Shown: in pieces, positions 17,649-25,920 of the stretch
Position numbering within the stretch: the first letter of the stretch is position 1
How the letters are laid out: each line of letters starts with the position of its first letter
From: an uncultured Opitutaceae bacterium
GTDB lineage: Bacteria; Verrucomicrobiota; Verrucomicrobiia; Opitutales; Opitutaceae
Length of the DNA stretch: 64,000 nt
Direction: 5' to 3'
Assembly (NCBI GenBank): GCA_951813085.1
Contig: OX638348.1
Coordinates: 3,729,627 to 3,793,626 of the forward strand
Notes under the pieces: model-generated
Told to the model about the DNA's origin: nothing
The model's input: the letters and a program-made list of their open reading frames with translations, nothing else
Databases searched by the model: none
Program-made: the position numbers and the translations under genes

Positions 17649-18674
17649 ATGGCTAGGTTCATTCTCGGGAAAGCGCTTTACTTGGTTGCGGTCTACTTGA
17701 TGGCGAGCGCGGCCCTGTTCCTCGCCATGAAGGCGATTCCCGAGGATCCCATAGAGCTGAAGTTCGAGAAATTTCCTGATCCTGAGCAAATCGCTGCGGA
17801 GAGAGCGCGGATGGGATTGGACCGGTCGTGGGCTTATCAATACGGACTCTTCCACAAGAAGTTCCTTTCGGGAGATTGGGAACGCAGTCTGCAAACGGGA
17901 CGGCTTGCGACGGACGATGTAAAACTATTCTTCCCAGCAACGGTTGAACTGAGCCTGATCGCGATGTTCCTCGGGGTGTTTTTCGGCTCGAGCGCAGCGC
18001 TCTATGCCCGTGTCAGCCCAGGGCGATTCAACAAGACGATCGCCATGTCATTTGGAACGATAGGATTGACGGTACCCATTTTCTGGATCGGGTTGGTCGC
18101 CTTGGTCGTGGGATCGCTATTGCTTGGAGCCTTTCCCCTGGGAGGCCGCTTCGATATCGCAGCGATTCCTCCCGCTGATCGTACAGGCTTCCTGCTTATC
18201 GATAGCTTGCTGGCCCTGGATTTTTCCAGTTTTGGAATGGCCTTGCATCACTTGGCGCTCCCAGCGATGTGCTTGGCAGTATACCCGGCGGCAAGCGTAT
18301 CCTCCGTGCTGTTCGCCCGCTTGAACGAGCCATCGGTGAACGCGCTCTATACGGCTCTCAAGGCGCGTGGCTTCGGACGGATGCGAATCGTATTTAGGCA
18401 TCTATTGCGTGTAGCGGGCGCTCCGGTGGTGACGGTGGTGGGCACGACATTCGGGGCGCTGCTAGGCGGCGCGTTCTTGACCGAGACCGTGTTCACATGG
18501 CCAGGGATCGGCCGCTATGTTGTCACCGCGATTATCGATCGGGATCTCTTCGTGGCCCAGTATCTCTTGCTCATGCTCATCATGCTCGTTTTTCTAGTGG
18601 CCTTCCTTTCGGACGTATTGGCCCGGTGGCTCGATGTAGTGGGAGAATCCCAGCATGAAGGAGGGTCCGGGTGA
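17649..18674 (+). CDS. Peptide ABC importer permease (DppB type)
   Basis: A 341-residue integral membrane protein with about six hydrophobic segments, starting MARFILGKALYLVAVYLMASAALFLAM. The stretch DPELIAAERARMGLDR-like (here DPEQIAAERARMGLDRSW) is typical of DppB-type permeases. The cytoplasmic coupling loop reads ALYTALKARGFGRMRIVFRHLLR, close to the usual EAA motif, followed by GTTFGALLGGAFLTETVFTWPGIGRY. AAGGAG lies just upstream of the ATG. It overlaps the next permease by 4 bp. Confidence 0.87.
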   Translation: MARFILGKALYLVAVYLMASAALFLAMKAIPEDPIELKFEKFPDPEQIAAERARMGLDRSWAYQYGLFHKKFLSGDWERSLQTGRLATDDVKLFFPATVELSLIAMFLGVFFGSSAALYARVSPGRFNKTIAMSFGTIGLTVPIFWIGLVALVVGSLLLGAFPLGGRFDIAAIPPADRTGFLLIDSLLALDFSSFGMALHHLALPAMCLAVYPAASVSSVLFARLNEPSVNALYTALKARGFGRMRIVFRHLLRVAGAPVVTVVGTTFGALLGGAFLTETVFTWPGIGRYVVTAIIDRDLFVAQYLLLMLIMLVFLVAFLSDVLARWLDVVGESQHEGGSG

Positions 18675-19438
18675 AGGCCTTGGCTCGCAATCTAATGCCG
18701 ATATCGTGCTTCTCGCTGTGCCTGCTGGGATTCGCGTTCACACCATTCAATCCCTATGGGCAGACTTTTCTGGAAGTGAAAGAAGCGGGATTCGCTTGGA
18801 GCCATCCTTTCGGTATAGACGAGCTTGGTCAGGATGTGCTTAGCCGGGTATGGCGGGGTTCTGCCAACACGATCCTGTATGCGTTGATCGCTAGCTTGGG
18901 AACGCTGCTGTTTTCAACGATTCTTCTCATTACTGAAAGACGAGGCGGCGCTTATGTTTCCAAAGGAATCTTGTCTGCAGTGTCACTGGGCATCGCCGTT
19001 CCGGTTATGTTCCTAGGGCTACTTTTCATGATATTCATGGAACGAGAGCCCTCTACGCTGTCGTTCGCAATTTCCGTAGCGGGTATTCCCCTCGCATTTC
19101 GGCAATTGCGGATTCTTTGGATCGAGCAGAACGCTCAGCTGCACGTCGAGGCAAGTCGCGCCATAGGGGGCAGCGCAAGGCATCTGTTTCTGTTTAGCTT
19201 GCTGCCCAATCTGAGGCCTCAACTCGTCGAGCTATGGAAGCTCGTATTCGGGATTGCGATACTGGAACTGAGCGCGTTGACATTTCTGGGCTTGGCGGGT
19301 GATCCTAATTGGGCGGAACTCGGAACCTTGCTGCATTCCCATCAAAAGCATCTTTTGCAAGAGCCTTTGCTCGTCGTGTGGCCCGGAGTCGTTCTATGCG
19401 GAATCTTATGGATGGCGCGCCAAATTCGAAGCGAGTAG
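18671..19438 (+). CDS. Peptide ABC importer permease (DppC type)
   Basis: A 255-residue membrane protein. The GTG start overlaps the previous stop (GTGA), and GGAGGG precedes it at a normal distance. It carries the DppC hallmark HPFGIDELGQDVLSRVWRGS near the N-terminus and an EAA-type loop (VEASRAIGGSARHLFLFSLLPN). It is shorter and more divergent than usual DppC (about 290-300 residues), with the loop after the first helix reduced. It closes the operon and converges with the exporter gene, whose stop is only 15 bp away. Confidence 0.8.
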   Translation: MKALARNLMPISCFSLCLLGFAFTPFNPYGQTFLEVKEAGFAWSHPFGIDELGQDVLSRVWRGSANTILYALIASLGTLLFSTILLITERRGGAYVSKGILSAVSLGIAVPVMFLGLLFMIFMEREPSTLSFAISVAGIPLAFRQLRILWIEQNAQLHVEASRAIGGSARHLFLFSLLPNLRPQLVELWKLVFGIAILELSALTFLGLAGDPNWAELGTLLHSHQKHLLQEPLLVVWPGVVLCGILWMARQIRSE

Positions 19439-19452
19439 CGCTGTTGGTTGCG

Positions 19453-21288
19453 CTAGCCCGCTTCCAATTCTCGGCTTACGCTCTCTCGCCGAAATTGCTT
19501 TAGATAAAGATCGAAGTACTTCCCTTTCAAATTCATGAGCGAATCGTGAGTTCCTTGTTCTTCGATTTTTCCTTTGCTGATAAAGAGAATCTGATCGGCG
19601 GAACGAATCGTTGAAAGACGGTGAGCAATTACAAAGCTTATGCGTCCCTCGAAAATGCGTTGCATGCCGTTTTGGATCAGTGCCTCGGTTTCCGTATCGA
19701 TTGAAGAGGTCGCTTCATCCATGATGAATATTTGAGGATCTGCTAGGAGCGCGCGAGCGAAGGAAATGAGCTGTCTCTCTCCCGTTGAAAGTCGCGCTCC
19801 GCCTTCTCCGATGACGGTATCGTATCCCTTTTCCAGTCCTTTGATGAAGTCATGCGTATTTACGATTTCCGCAACCGCTTCGATTTCTTCATCGGTGGCC
19901 TCAAGACGCCCGTAGCGAATGTTCTCAAGGATGCTTCCATTGAAGAGGTGGGGCGTTTGCAGCACAATGCCGAGCTGGCCTTGCAACCAATCGAGGCTTC
20001 GTTCCCGGTAGTCGATTCCATTGAAGGCGAGCGTGCCGCCAGTGGGTTCGTAGAAGCGAGAGAGCAGACTTACAATCGTGCTCTTGCCGGCCGCCGCTCG
20101 GACCGACAAGGGCGATCGTCTGCCCCCGTTTTACGGTGAGGTTGAAGTTTTCGAGGACCACTTCATTTTCATTGTAGGTGAAATCGATGTTCTTGAACGC
20201 AATCGTATCGATTTGGCTCGGATATCCATCGACGGCGAATGTCTCGTTCGAGTTTGCTTGATTGGCGGCAATCCGTTCCCGGACGCTTTTCGAGTCCTCG
20301 ATCTTGGGATGAGTCGCTAGGAGCCCCATGACGCGTTCACCAGCGGCTTGCGCTCCTTGGAGTTCGGCCGGGACCATTGCGATCTGGTTGATGGGGAAGA
20401 AGAACTGTCCGGCAAAGCTCATGAAGGCGATCATTGTGCCCAGCTCGAGCGAATCGCTCAATACGCTGGCTCCGCCGAACCAAAGCGCTAATCCGGAGCC
20501 GACGCTTCCGATAGCGACGACGATCGGCAAGTAAATGGCCCCGAGAAGGGCGCGGCGAATGGAAGAGGAGTACTGTCTCCGGACATAGATTTGAATTCGG
20601 ACAGATTGCTCTCTTCCCTGCCCAGCGTTTTAGTGGTTTTTACGCCAGCGATTCCCTCGCTATAGGAGGCGGTTATTCTCGCGTTGTGCTTTCGAATCTG
20701 TCTTGAGGCAACCAGCATTCGAATGCGGAAGAATTTGCTCAGCAAAATAGGAGGAATCACGGTAGAAAGCACTATGAGCGTGAGCTTCACGTTCAGGACC
20801 AGCATGGTAGCGGCCATCGCTATAACGAAGAAGATTCCCCAGACAACATCGAGAAATCCCCAGGCGAGAATCTGGGATAATCGATCGCAGTCCGCGGTGA
20901 GACGAGAAATGAGCCAACCGACGGGTTGTTTATCGTAGAACGAGAACTCGAGTTCTTGCAGTCGCTTGAAGCAATCCCGCTTGATGTGATGGGAGATGGA
21001 CCCTGCGCACACGATGAAAACGCAGACCAAAATCGACAGGGCGATTGACAGCCCAAAGAAATAGGCTCCTGGCATCCACAAGGCTTCGATCGGTCTTCCT
21101 TGCTCTATGATGTCTACCGCCATCTTGGTGGCGATTGGATATTGCGATTCTAGAATGCTGAGGACGACCGCTGATACCGCTAATGGAATCAGCAATCGCT
21201 TGTGCCCCAGCGCGAACTCGAATATTCGTTTCCATAAGTCGACATCGATCTTATGATGAATCTTGTCGTCTATGTAAGGTTGCGTCAT
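19453..21288 (-). CDS. ABC exporter, fused membrane and ATPase domains (frameshifted twice)
   Basis: A type IV ABC exporter half (MsbA/MdlB-like), about 610 residues when repaired. The membrane domain runs from 21288 (MTQPYIDDKIHHKIDVDLWKR) to about 20550. The frame shifts after SMSGDS and continues LGTMIAFMSFAGQFFFPINQ. It shifts again exactly in Walker A, where one additional base turns GPSGAGKST into GPSGGRQEH (about 20090). The ATPase continues LGIVLQTPHLFNGSILENIRYG, then LSTGERQLISFARALLADP, FIMDEATSSID and IAHRLST to 19453. It pairs with the truncated exporter half 26 bp upstream, suggesting a heterodimer. Two opposite one-base indels in a conserved gene point to sequencing error first, decay second. 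Confidence 0.8.
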
Positions 21289-21313
21289 TGGTAAGTCAGT
21301 TTGCGTTGCTTGG

Positions 21314-21722
21314 CTAAGCAGTGAGTTTAGATTGGAGTTCGGTTTGGATATTCCAGAGACGTTTGTATAGGCCTTCGGTTTGCGTGAGGGTATCGTGAGT
21401 ACCGGTTTGAATGATGCGGCCTTTTTCCAATACGATTATCTTGTCCGCATGAGCCAGAGTTGAAAGGCGGTGGGCAATCACGATCGTAGTTCCTTTTCCA
21501 CGACGCGCTCCGAGCGCTTCGATGATCGCTATCTCTGTTTCATTGTCCACTGCGCTCAGAGCATCGTCCAATAAGAGAACGGGAGGATTGCGAAGGAGGG
21601 CTTTCGATATCGCCACACGCTGGCGCTGTCCACCGGAGAGGGTAACTCCTCGTTCTCCAATCTCGGTGTCATAGCCTTTTGAAAAGTCGACGATGGCATC
21701 GTGAATACAGGCGGGGTCCAAC
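21314..21722 (-). pseudogene. Truncated ABC exporter half, C-terminal part of the ATPase domain
   Basis: Only the end of an exporter ATPase domain remains: IHDAIVDFSKGYDTEIGERG, signature LSGGQRQR, Walker B LLLDDALSAVD, IAHRLST, and a normal C-terminus at 21314. The membrane domain, Walker A and Q loop are missing. Conservation stops near 21715-21722, and residues encoded further upstream look foreign. At the same place, a plus-strand TIR domain begins without its start codon, so this is a DNA junction and not a short natural gene. It was presumably the partner of the exporter at 19453-21288. Confidence 0.8.
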
Positions 21723-22304
21723 CAATGTGTCTTCCTATCACACAAGAGTGAAGACAAGGCCGCCGTAAACAAAATCGCCGGCTATCTGGATGGGATCGGC
21801 ATCGACTATTACCTCGATATTAACGACCCGTTTCTTCAGGAAGCGGTAAAGAATGACGATCAAGTTCGAATCACAGAATTCATCGAACTTGGTATCCGGA
21901 ATTCAACACACCTTCTCACCATTCTTTCAGAAAAAACGAAAACCTCGTGGTGGGTCCCCTACGAAGTCGGCTTCGGGAAGCGGGGAGAAATAGACTTAGC
22001 TCACCTTCGTCTGAGCGACATCACTGGTCACATTCCTTCCTTCCTACAAATCACGAAAGAAATTAGGAGCATCAAGGACCTCAACGACTACTTCACTTCG
22101 TTGTGCGATATATTTTTATTACGCAATGTAAGAAATGCGCTGATCGTTGAGCTTTCCGACAATCCTTTCCATAAGCGGGTCACCTCCTCATATAAACTGT
22201 CGAACCTATCTTGGCTTCCCTTTCGTCTTAACTCTCCCCAACGATTGATTGCTGCTATAATTTCTGGATTTGATTCTTCCTCTGCAGAAGGTGTACACCA
22301 TTGA
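21705..22304 (+). pseudogene. TIR-domain protein lacking a start codon
   Basis: The open frame reads VFLSHKSEDKAAVNKIAGYL from 21729, followed by GIDYYLDINDPFLQ, ITEFIELGIRNSTHLLTILS and TSWWVPYEVGFGKRG. This is a complete TIR-like fold of about 120 residues, with the DxxD-type loop and a Glu in the position of the NADase glutamate (probably the E of VPYEVGFG). TIR proteins act in immunity by cleaving NAD or by signalling. No ATG, GTG or TTG is available upstream: the frame is open only from 21705, after a TGA. Past about 22092 the frame stays open to 22304 but runs antisense to the HEPN-like gene, so the real end may lie near 22092. Confidence 0.65.
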
Positions 22305-22705
22305 GAAAATCTTTGGCGAAGCTCTTTTTGTAAATTGGAGTCTTCGAGATACGACATCAGATTATTTATGCTCGGGGTTCTTTTGTCATTATCCATGCAG
22401 ATCTTCGATAAGTCTTGCACACAGGACGTAAAAAGCGAGTGCCGAAGTATTTGGTACCCTTTAGCTTTAATACCGCAGCCGTATGTATCTGGAACATCCT
22501 TACAAAACAGCATTGGATCAAGCATAGAGTAACGCTCCTTTAAACTGATGAACGCATCGAGTAACAAGCTAGTGTGAGCCTCCAATTTTTCTATTTGTAA
22601 TGGCATTTCACAGTTGCTAGGGAAAAACGTCCTGATGGAATTTATACATTTCCGTGCAAATCTCCTAATCCATTTGATGCAAGTTAACGTCTTTTCTTTA
22701 GGCAC
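22088..22705 (-). CDS. HEPN-like (AbiU2-related?) protein, possibly C-terminally truncated
   Basis: A 205-residue helical protein. The segment KGYQILRHSLFTSCVQDLSKICMD, then TPSINNLMSYL, resembles AbiU2-type HEPN proteins. Near the end lies RNKNISH (Arg195 to His201), matching the HEPN R-N-x(4)-H RNase motif. The protein stops four residues after this His, earlier than I would expect, and the stop coincides with the end of the TIR domain on the other strand. A GTG at 22705 starts inside the end of the GIY-YIG gene (22-bp overlap); an internal ATG at 22606 would give MPLQIEKLEAHTSLLLDAF and is an alternative start. It is the last gene of the restriction-type operon. Role as a toxin or abortive-infection effector is inferred. 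Confidence 0.5.
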   Translation of the reverse strand: MPKEKTLTCIKWIRRFARKCINSIRTFFPSNCEMPLQIEKLEAHTSLLLDAFISLKERYSMLDPMLFCKDVPDTYGCGIKAKGYQILRHSLFTSCVQDLSKICMDNDKRTPSINNLMSYLEDSNLQKELRQRFSQWCTPSAEEESNPEIIAAINRWGELRRKGSQDRFDSLYEEVTRLWKGLSESSTISAFLTLRNKNISHNEVK

Positions 22706-23859
22706 TTATTCTCTTGGTCATATCGATAGTCCAGTATCGACCCGTCCACTATCTTTTCGATGGCCTCTTTTACCACTGGCAGAGGAACGTAGAACCACTC
22801 TCTAGGCGTGAAAGGCTCCCCGAAACGGTCATTGATTTCTATCTTCAAGCGAGCGTTTGAGAAGATACGGTGAATCAGATTCTCCAGTTTGCTCGAGTTG
22901 ATGTTGTATAGTTTGTAGGTCAATACCACCTCCACATCTGACAGTAGGTAAGTCGCTTGATTCGCGGCATCAGCAATGCGTTTCTCAACGTCGCCGGTAG
23001 TGAACCCTATCTTGTGAATGAACTGACGATTCTGGGCGATCTCAGGGTGCGCTGACATGCTTCTGAGAACGTATATGCAACCGGTCGGCTGGTCGCCCTC
23101 TTTTACTTGGTCTGAAAATAGTGGTCCAAGGTCTGTCGCGGTTATGCGGCGACCAACTTCGTCTTTGTACAGAGCGGCCTGAAATGACCTAAGAAGCAAG
23201 TTGCTCTCCGTGCCATTGTCATAAATCACCCTCAGACGTCGGTTCTTGCGTCCGTAGTCATTGACGAACTCTTCGCCCATTTCTGCCAAGTATGCCTTGT
23301 GTCCATACAATATAAAAAACTCTCCAAGATTAACGTCAGCGTTATTCTCGAATCTTTTGGTTATCCTGGCACCCGTATCCAATTCTTGCTGCACTTGCTC
23401 GAACAGAGGCTTGAATTTCGAGAAGTCCTCGCATTTTTCCGACCTCGCTATTTCCTCGGCGGCTTGGATTTCCTCTCTCCTCCTTACGTGCTTTAGTTCC
23501 TGTATAGACTCTTTTACCGGCTGCACACCCAAGGCTTCGAGAAGTGCTTCATTATCGACCTCTTCTTCCTCTTCGCCTTTCTCACTTAGCAGACCCTGCT
23601 CATCTAGAGGCTCCAACAGCTTTCTGCACTCTTCCAGTTCGCTCAACCGGTCAAGCCGCACTGCATAGATCCGCTCGAATATGTCTCTATCCTCCCCATG
23701 CGTAGGAGGTTGCCTATGTTCAGTAGTGAATTTCTGGATTTCCTCGAATCCAGCGATGATCCGCTCTTCCTTGGCTGTATACTTTCTGGCTTTCTTCTCC
23801 TCGACTTCTACGCCGAGTTCAGCCAGCAGAGCATCGTCGTCCTCGCTAAACTTACTCAT
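22684..23859 (-). CDS. GIY-YIG family nuclease (T5orf172/MUG113-like)
   Basis: A 391-residue protein. The first 240 residues are charged and helical, with acidic stretches (EKGEEEEEVDNEALLEALG). The C-terminal domain is a GIY-YIG nuclease of the T5orf172/MUG113 type. It shows GCIYVLRS (about 257-264), HKIGFTTGDVEKRI with the KIG triad and catalytic Arg, SKLENLIHRIFSNARL with the metal-binding Glu, and EWFYVPL. It overlaps the helicase gene by 8 bp and follows it in the same operon, so it is likely the nuclease subunit of a restriction system with the helicase and methyltransferase. Confidence 0.8.
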   Translation of the reverse strand: MSKFSEDDDALLAELGVEVEEKKARKYTAKEERIIAGFEEIQKFTTEHRQPPTHGEDRDIFERIYAVRLDRLSELEECRKLLEPLDEQGLLSEKGEEEEEVDNEALLEALGVQPVKESIQELKHVRRREEIQAAEEIARSEKCEDFSKFKPLFEQVQQELDTGARITKRFENNADVNLGEFFILYGHKAYLAEMGEEFVNDYGRKNRRLRVIYDNGTESNLLLRSFQAALYKDEVGRRITATDLGPLFSDQVKEGDQPTGCIYVLRSMSAHPEIAQNRQFIHKIGFTTGDVEKRIADAANQATYLLSDVEVVLTYKLYNINSSKLENLIHRIFSNARLKIEINDRFGEPFTPREWFYVPLPVVKEAIEKIVDGSILDYRYDQENKCLKKRR

Positions 23860-25906
23860 CCGCAGTCTCAGCTTTCATCCGAGTAAGAAACGCCACTCCT
23901 TCAGCCATGCGTTTTTCCCATGGATCGGGCGAGGTTAGTGAAGGCAACCTTCCACGTTCCTGCTTAAACTTTAAAGCTCTCTTGGACAGATTCCTAGCCT
24001 CATCGGGAGTGAGCTTTACCTTTTTCCCAGCGATGATGGCTGCAACCTCCTTGAGTCTTTCTTCGCTCATGGTCTTAGCCAATATGGAGTACGCCTCGCT
24101 GAAGGGATTTATGCGGTCGATCAGATCGATGTCTAGCTCCCTAACATCCATAGCGAATTTCCTGACACCTTCGATTAGAGCTGTATTTTTGCTTTCTTCG
24201 TCACCGTCAGACTCCAGCACTGTTTGCTTCGCCTTTTGTGTGAGATTCAGAGCGGCGATTGCATGTTGCCGTATTGCCTCCTGATCATCATCATCCAGTT
24301 CGGGGTGCCTATCTTTGACGATCTTGCCCATGCGTACTTGCGTAAGCTCTTCTGGGACTAGTTCCTCGTCGAACATCCCTCTTTCAATCGATGGCTTGTC
24401 TTGGACGAAAGCGGTAATAATCTCATTGAGATCCTCTTTGCATACGCGTTTGGCCTCGTCCCTCTTTGGTTCCACGAGACCCTCTATCTCCACCTGGAAT
24501 TGCCCTGACTCATAGTTGAAGCCGATGTTGCATTTGCCCTCCTGGTACCCGCCTTCTCCGTAATCGTATCCTTCGGACGGGCCATCTGATTTGTTCTTAG
24601 GCGTGAAGTTGAACCTTGGAGCCAACACTTGTTCCATTAGCAAACTGGCGGCGATTGCTTTGAGCGTATCGTTGACCGCCTCGGCCACTTCCTGGCTGGA
24701 AGCGTCTGGCTCGGCGATTAGATTGGTGAACCTTGCTCTCGTCTTGCCTTCCGCGTCTCTAGTAGCGCGACCAATAATCTGGACCACTTCCGTGAGACTG
24801 GCTCTGTATCCAACTGTTAACGCATGTTGGCACCAGATCCAGTCGAAGCCCTCTTTCGCCATGCCTAGCGCTATAATTATGTCTACGTTGTCTCGGTTGT
24901 TCTTTTGCGCTGGATCCTTTAGAGAGGTTGCGACCTTTTCTCGTTTCGCAGGTTCGTCATCCACTAGATCTGCGATCTTTAAGGTCCGCCCGTCCTCGGT
25001 TTTCACAAGCTGGAAGCCTGTAGTGGGGTCGGTTCCTATCCAGTCGCCTAGCTCGTCGAGAATATGCTCCACTTCCTTGTGTTTGTCTTTAGTGCTTTCC
25101 CGTGAATTGACGCTGGGAATGTGGATGATGGTCTTCTCATTTGGATTCAGTATCGCTAGAATTTCGTCTGAATACGATCCCGTGTAGAAGTAGTAGCCAA
25201 TATCGAGCTTTTTGAGATGCGTGTAACCATTTAGCTGTTCGTAGTAGGTACAAGTTACCGTCTCGAATTTCGCTTCATCCTCTGGCCTCAAGACAGGCAC
25301 TGCGTCTCCACGAAAATAAGAGCCAGTCATGGCGACAATGTGGACCTTGTCACGATCTATGAAATCGGACAGGTGCGACCCGAGCTTGTTATTGTCTAGA
25401 TTCGCGGATACATGGTGAAATTCATCCACCGCGATAAGCCGGTCATCGAACGCGTCGACTCCGAGTTCGTCCACAGCGAAGCGAAATGTAGCGTGAGTGC
25501 AGACGAGAACTTGATCGTCGCTATCAAGGAACGACTTCGCTGATTTTACCTTACCCGAATCCGAAGTTGGGGCGTTGCAGAGATTCCACCGTGGATTGAC
25601 CTCCCAATCCGTCCAGAAGCCGAATTTGCTAAGCGGCTCATCGGCGAAGCTAGAGCCTATAGACCGCTCTGGAACGACTACTATCGCCTGCTTGATCCCT
25701 TGGTTGTTGAGCTTATCGAGGGCGATGAACATCAACGCACGGCTCTTGCCTGATGCTGGGGGCGATTTGATAAGCAGGTATTGCTCGCCTCTCATTTGGT
25801 ATGCTCGCTCTTGCATGGCTCGCATACCTAGCTCGTTCGACTTTGTCGCTGAGCCGGTTTGGGCGTATATAACGGAAACTGAAGGTACGTTTTTATGGGG
25901 GTACAT
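23852..25906 (-). CDS. SF2 DEAD/DEAH-box helicase of a restriction system
   Basis: A 684-residue superfamily 2 helicase or translocase. Walker A is SPPASGKS (about 46-53), motif II AVDEFHH (about 156-162), motif III MTGSY, a conserved GMAKEGFDW, and motif VI VVQIIGRATRD (about 372-382). The C-terminal 250 residues are charged and contain no nuclease motif that I can see. It lies 14 bp downstream of the methyltransferase and overlaps the GIY-YIG gene. Translocation along DNA to license cleavage, as in type I/III systems, is an inference from context. Confidence 0.85.
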   Translation of the reverse strand: MYPHKNVPSVSVIYAQTGSATKSNELGMRAMQERAYQMRGEQYLLIKSPPASGKSRALMFIALDKLNNQGIKQAIVVVPERSIGSSFADEPLSKFGFWTDWEVNPRWNLCNAPTSDSGKVKSAKSFLDSDDQVLVCTHATFRFAVDELGVDAFDDRLIAVDEFHHVSANLDNNKLGSHLSDFIDRDKVHIVAMTGSYFRGDAVPVLRPEDEAKFETVTCTYYEQLNGYTHLKKLDIGYYFYTGSYSDEILAILNPNEKTIIHIPSVNSRESTKDKHKEVEHILDELGDWIGTDPTTGFQLVKTEDGRTLKIADLVDDEPAKREKVATSLKDPAQKNNRDNVDIIIALGMAKEGFDWIWCQHALTVGYRASLTEVVQIIGRATRDAEGKTRARFTNLIAEPDASSQEVAEAVNDTLKAIAASLLMEQVLAPRFNFTPKNKSDGPSEGYDYGEGGYQEGKCNIGFNYESGQFQVEIEGLVEPKRDEAKRVCKEDLNEIITAFVQDKPSIERGMFDEELVPEELTQVRMGKIVKDRHPELDDDDQEAIRQHAIAALNLTQKAKQTVLESDGDEESKNTALIEGVRKFAMDVRELDIDLIDRINPFSEAYSILAKTMSEERLKEVAAIIAGKKVKLTPDEARNLSKRALKFKQERGRLPSLTSPDPWEKRMAEGVAFLTRMKAETADE

Positions 25907-25920
25907 AGTTCGAATTCTTG

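Noticed and set aside
16656..17894. A 412-codon open frame on the minus strand opposite the peptide-binding protein and permease genes
   Set aside because: It is antisense to two clearly recognisable genes, matches no family I know, and is rich in Arg, His and Gln as expected of shadow translation.
21705..22304. The whole open frame 21705-22304 considered as one functional plus-strand gene
   Set aside because: It lacks any start codon, and the last 200 bases are antisense to the HEPN-like gene, so only the TIR part (about 21729-22092) is trusted.
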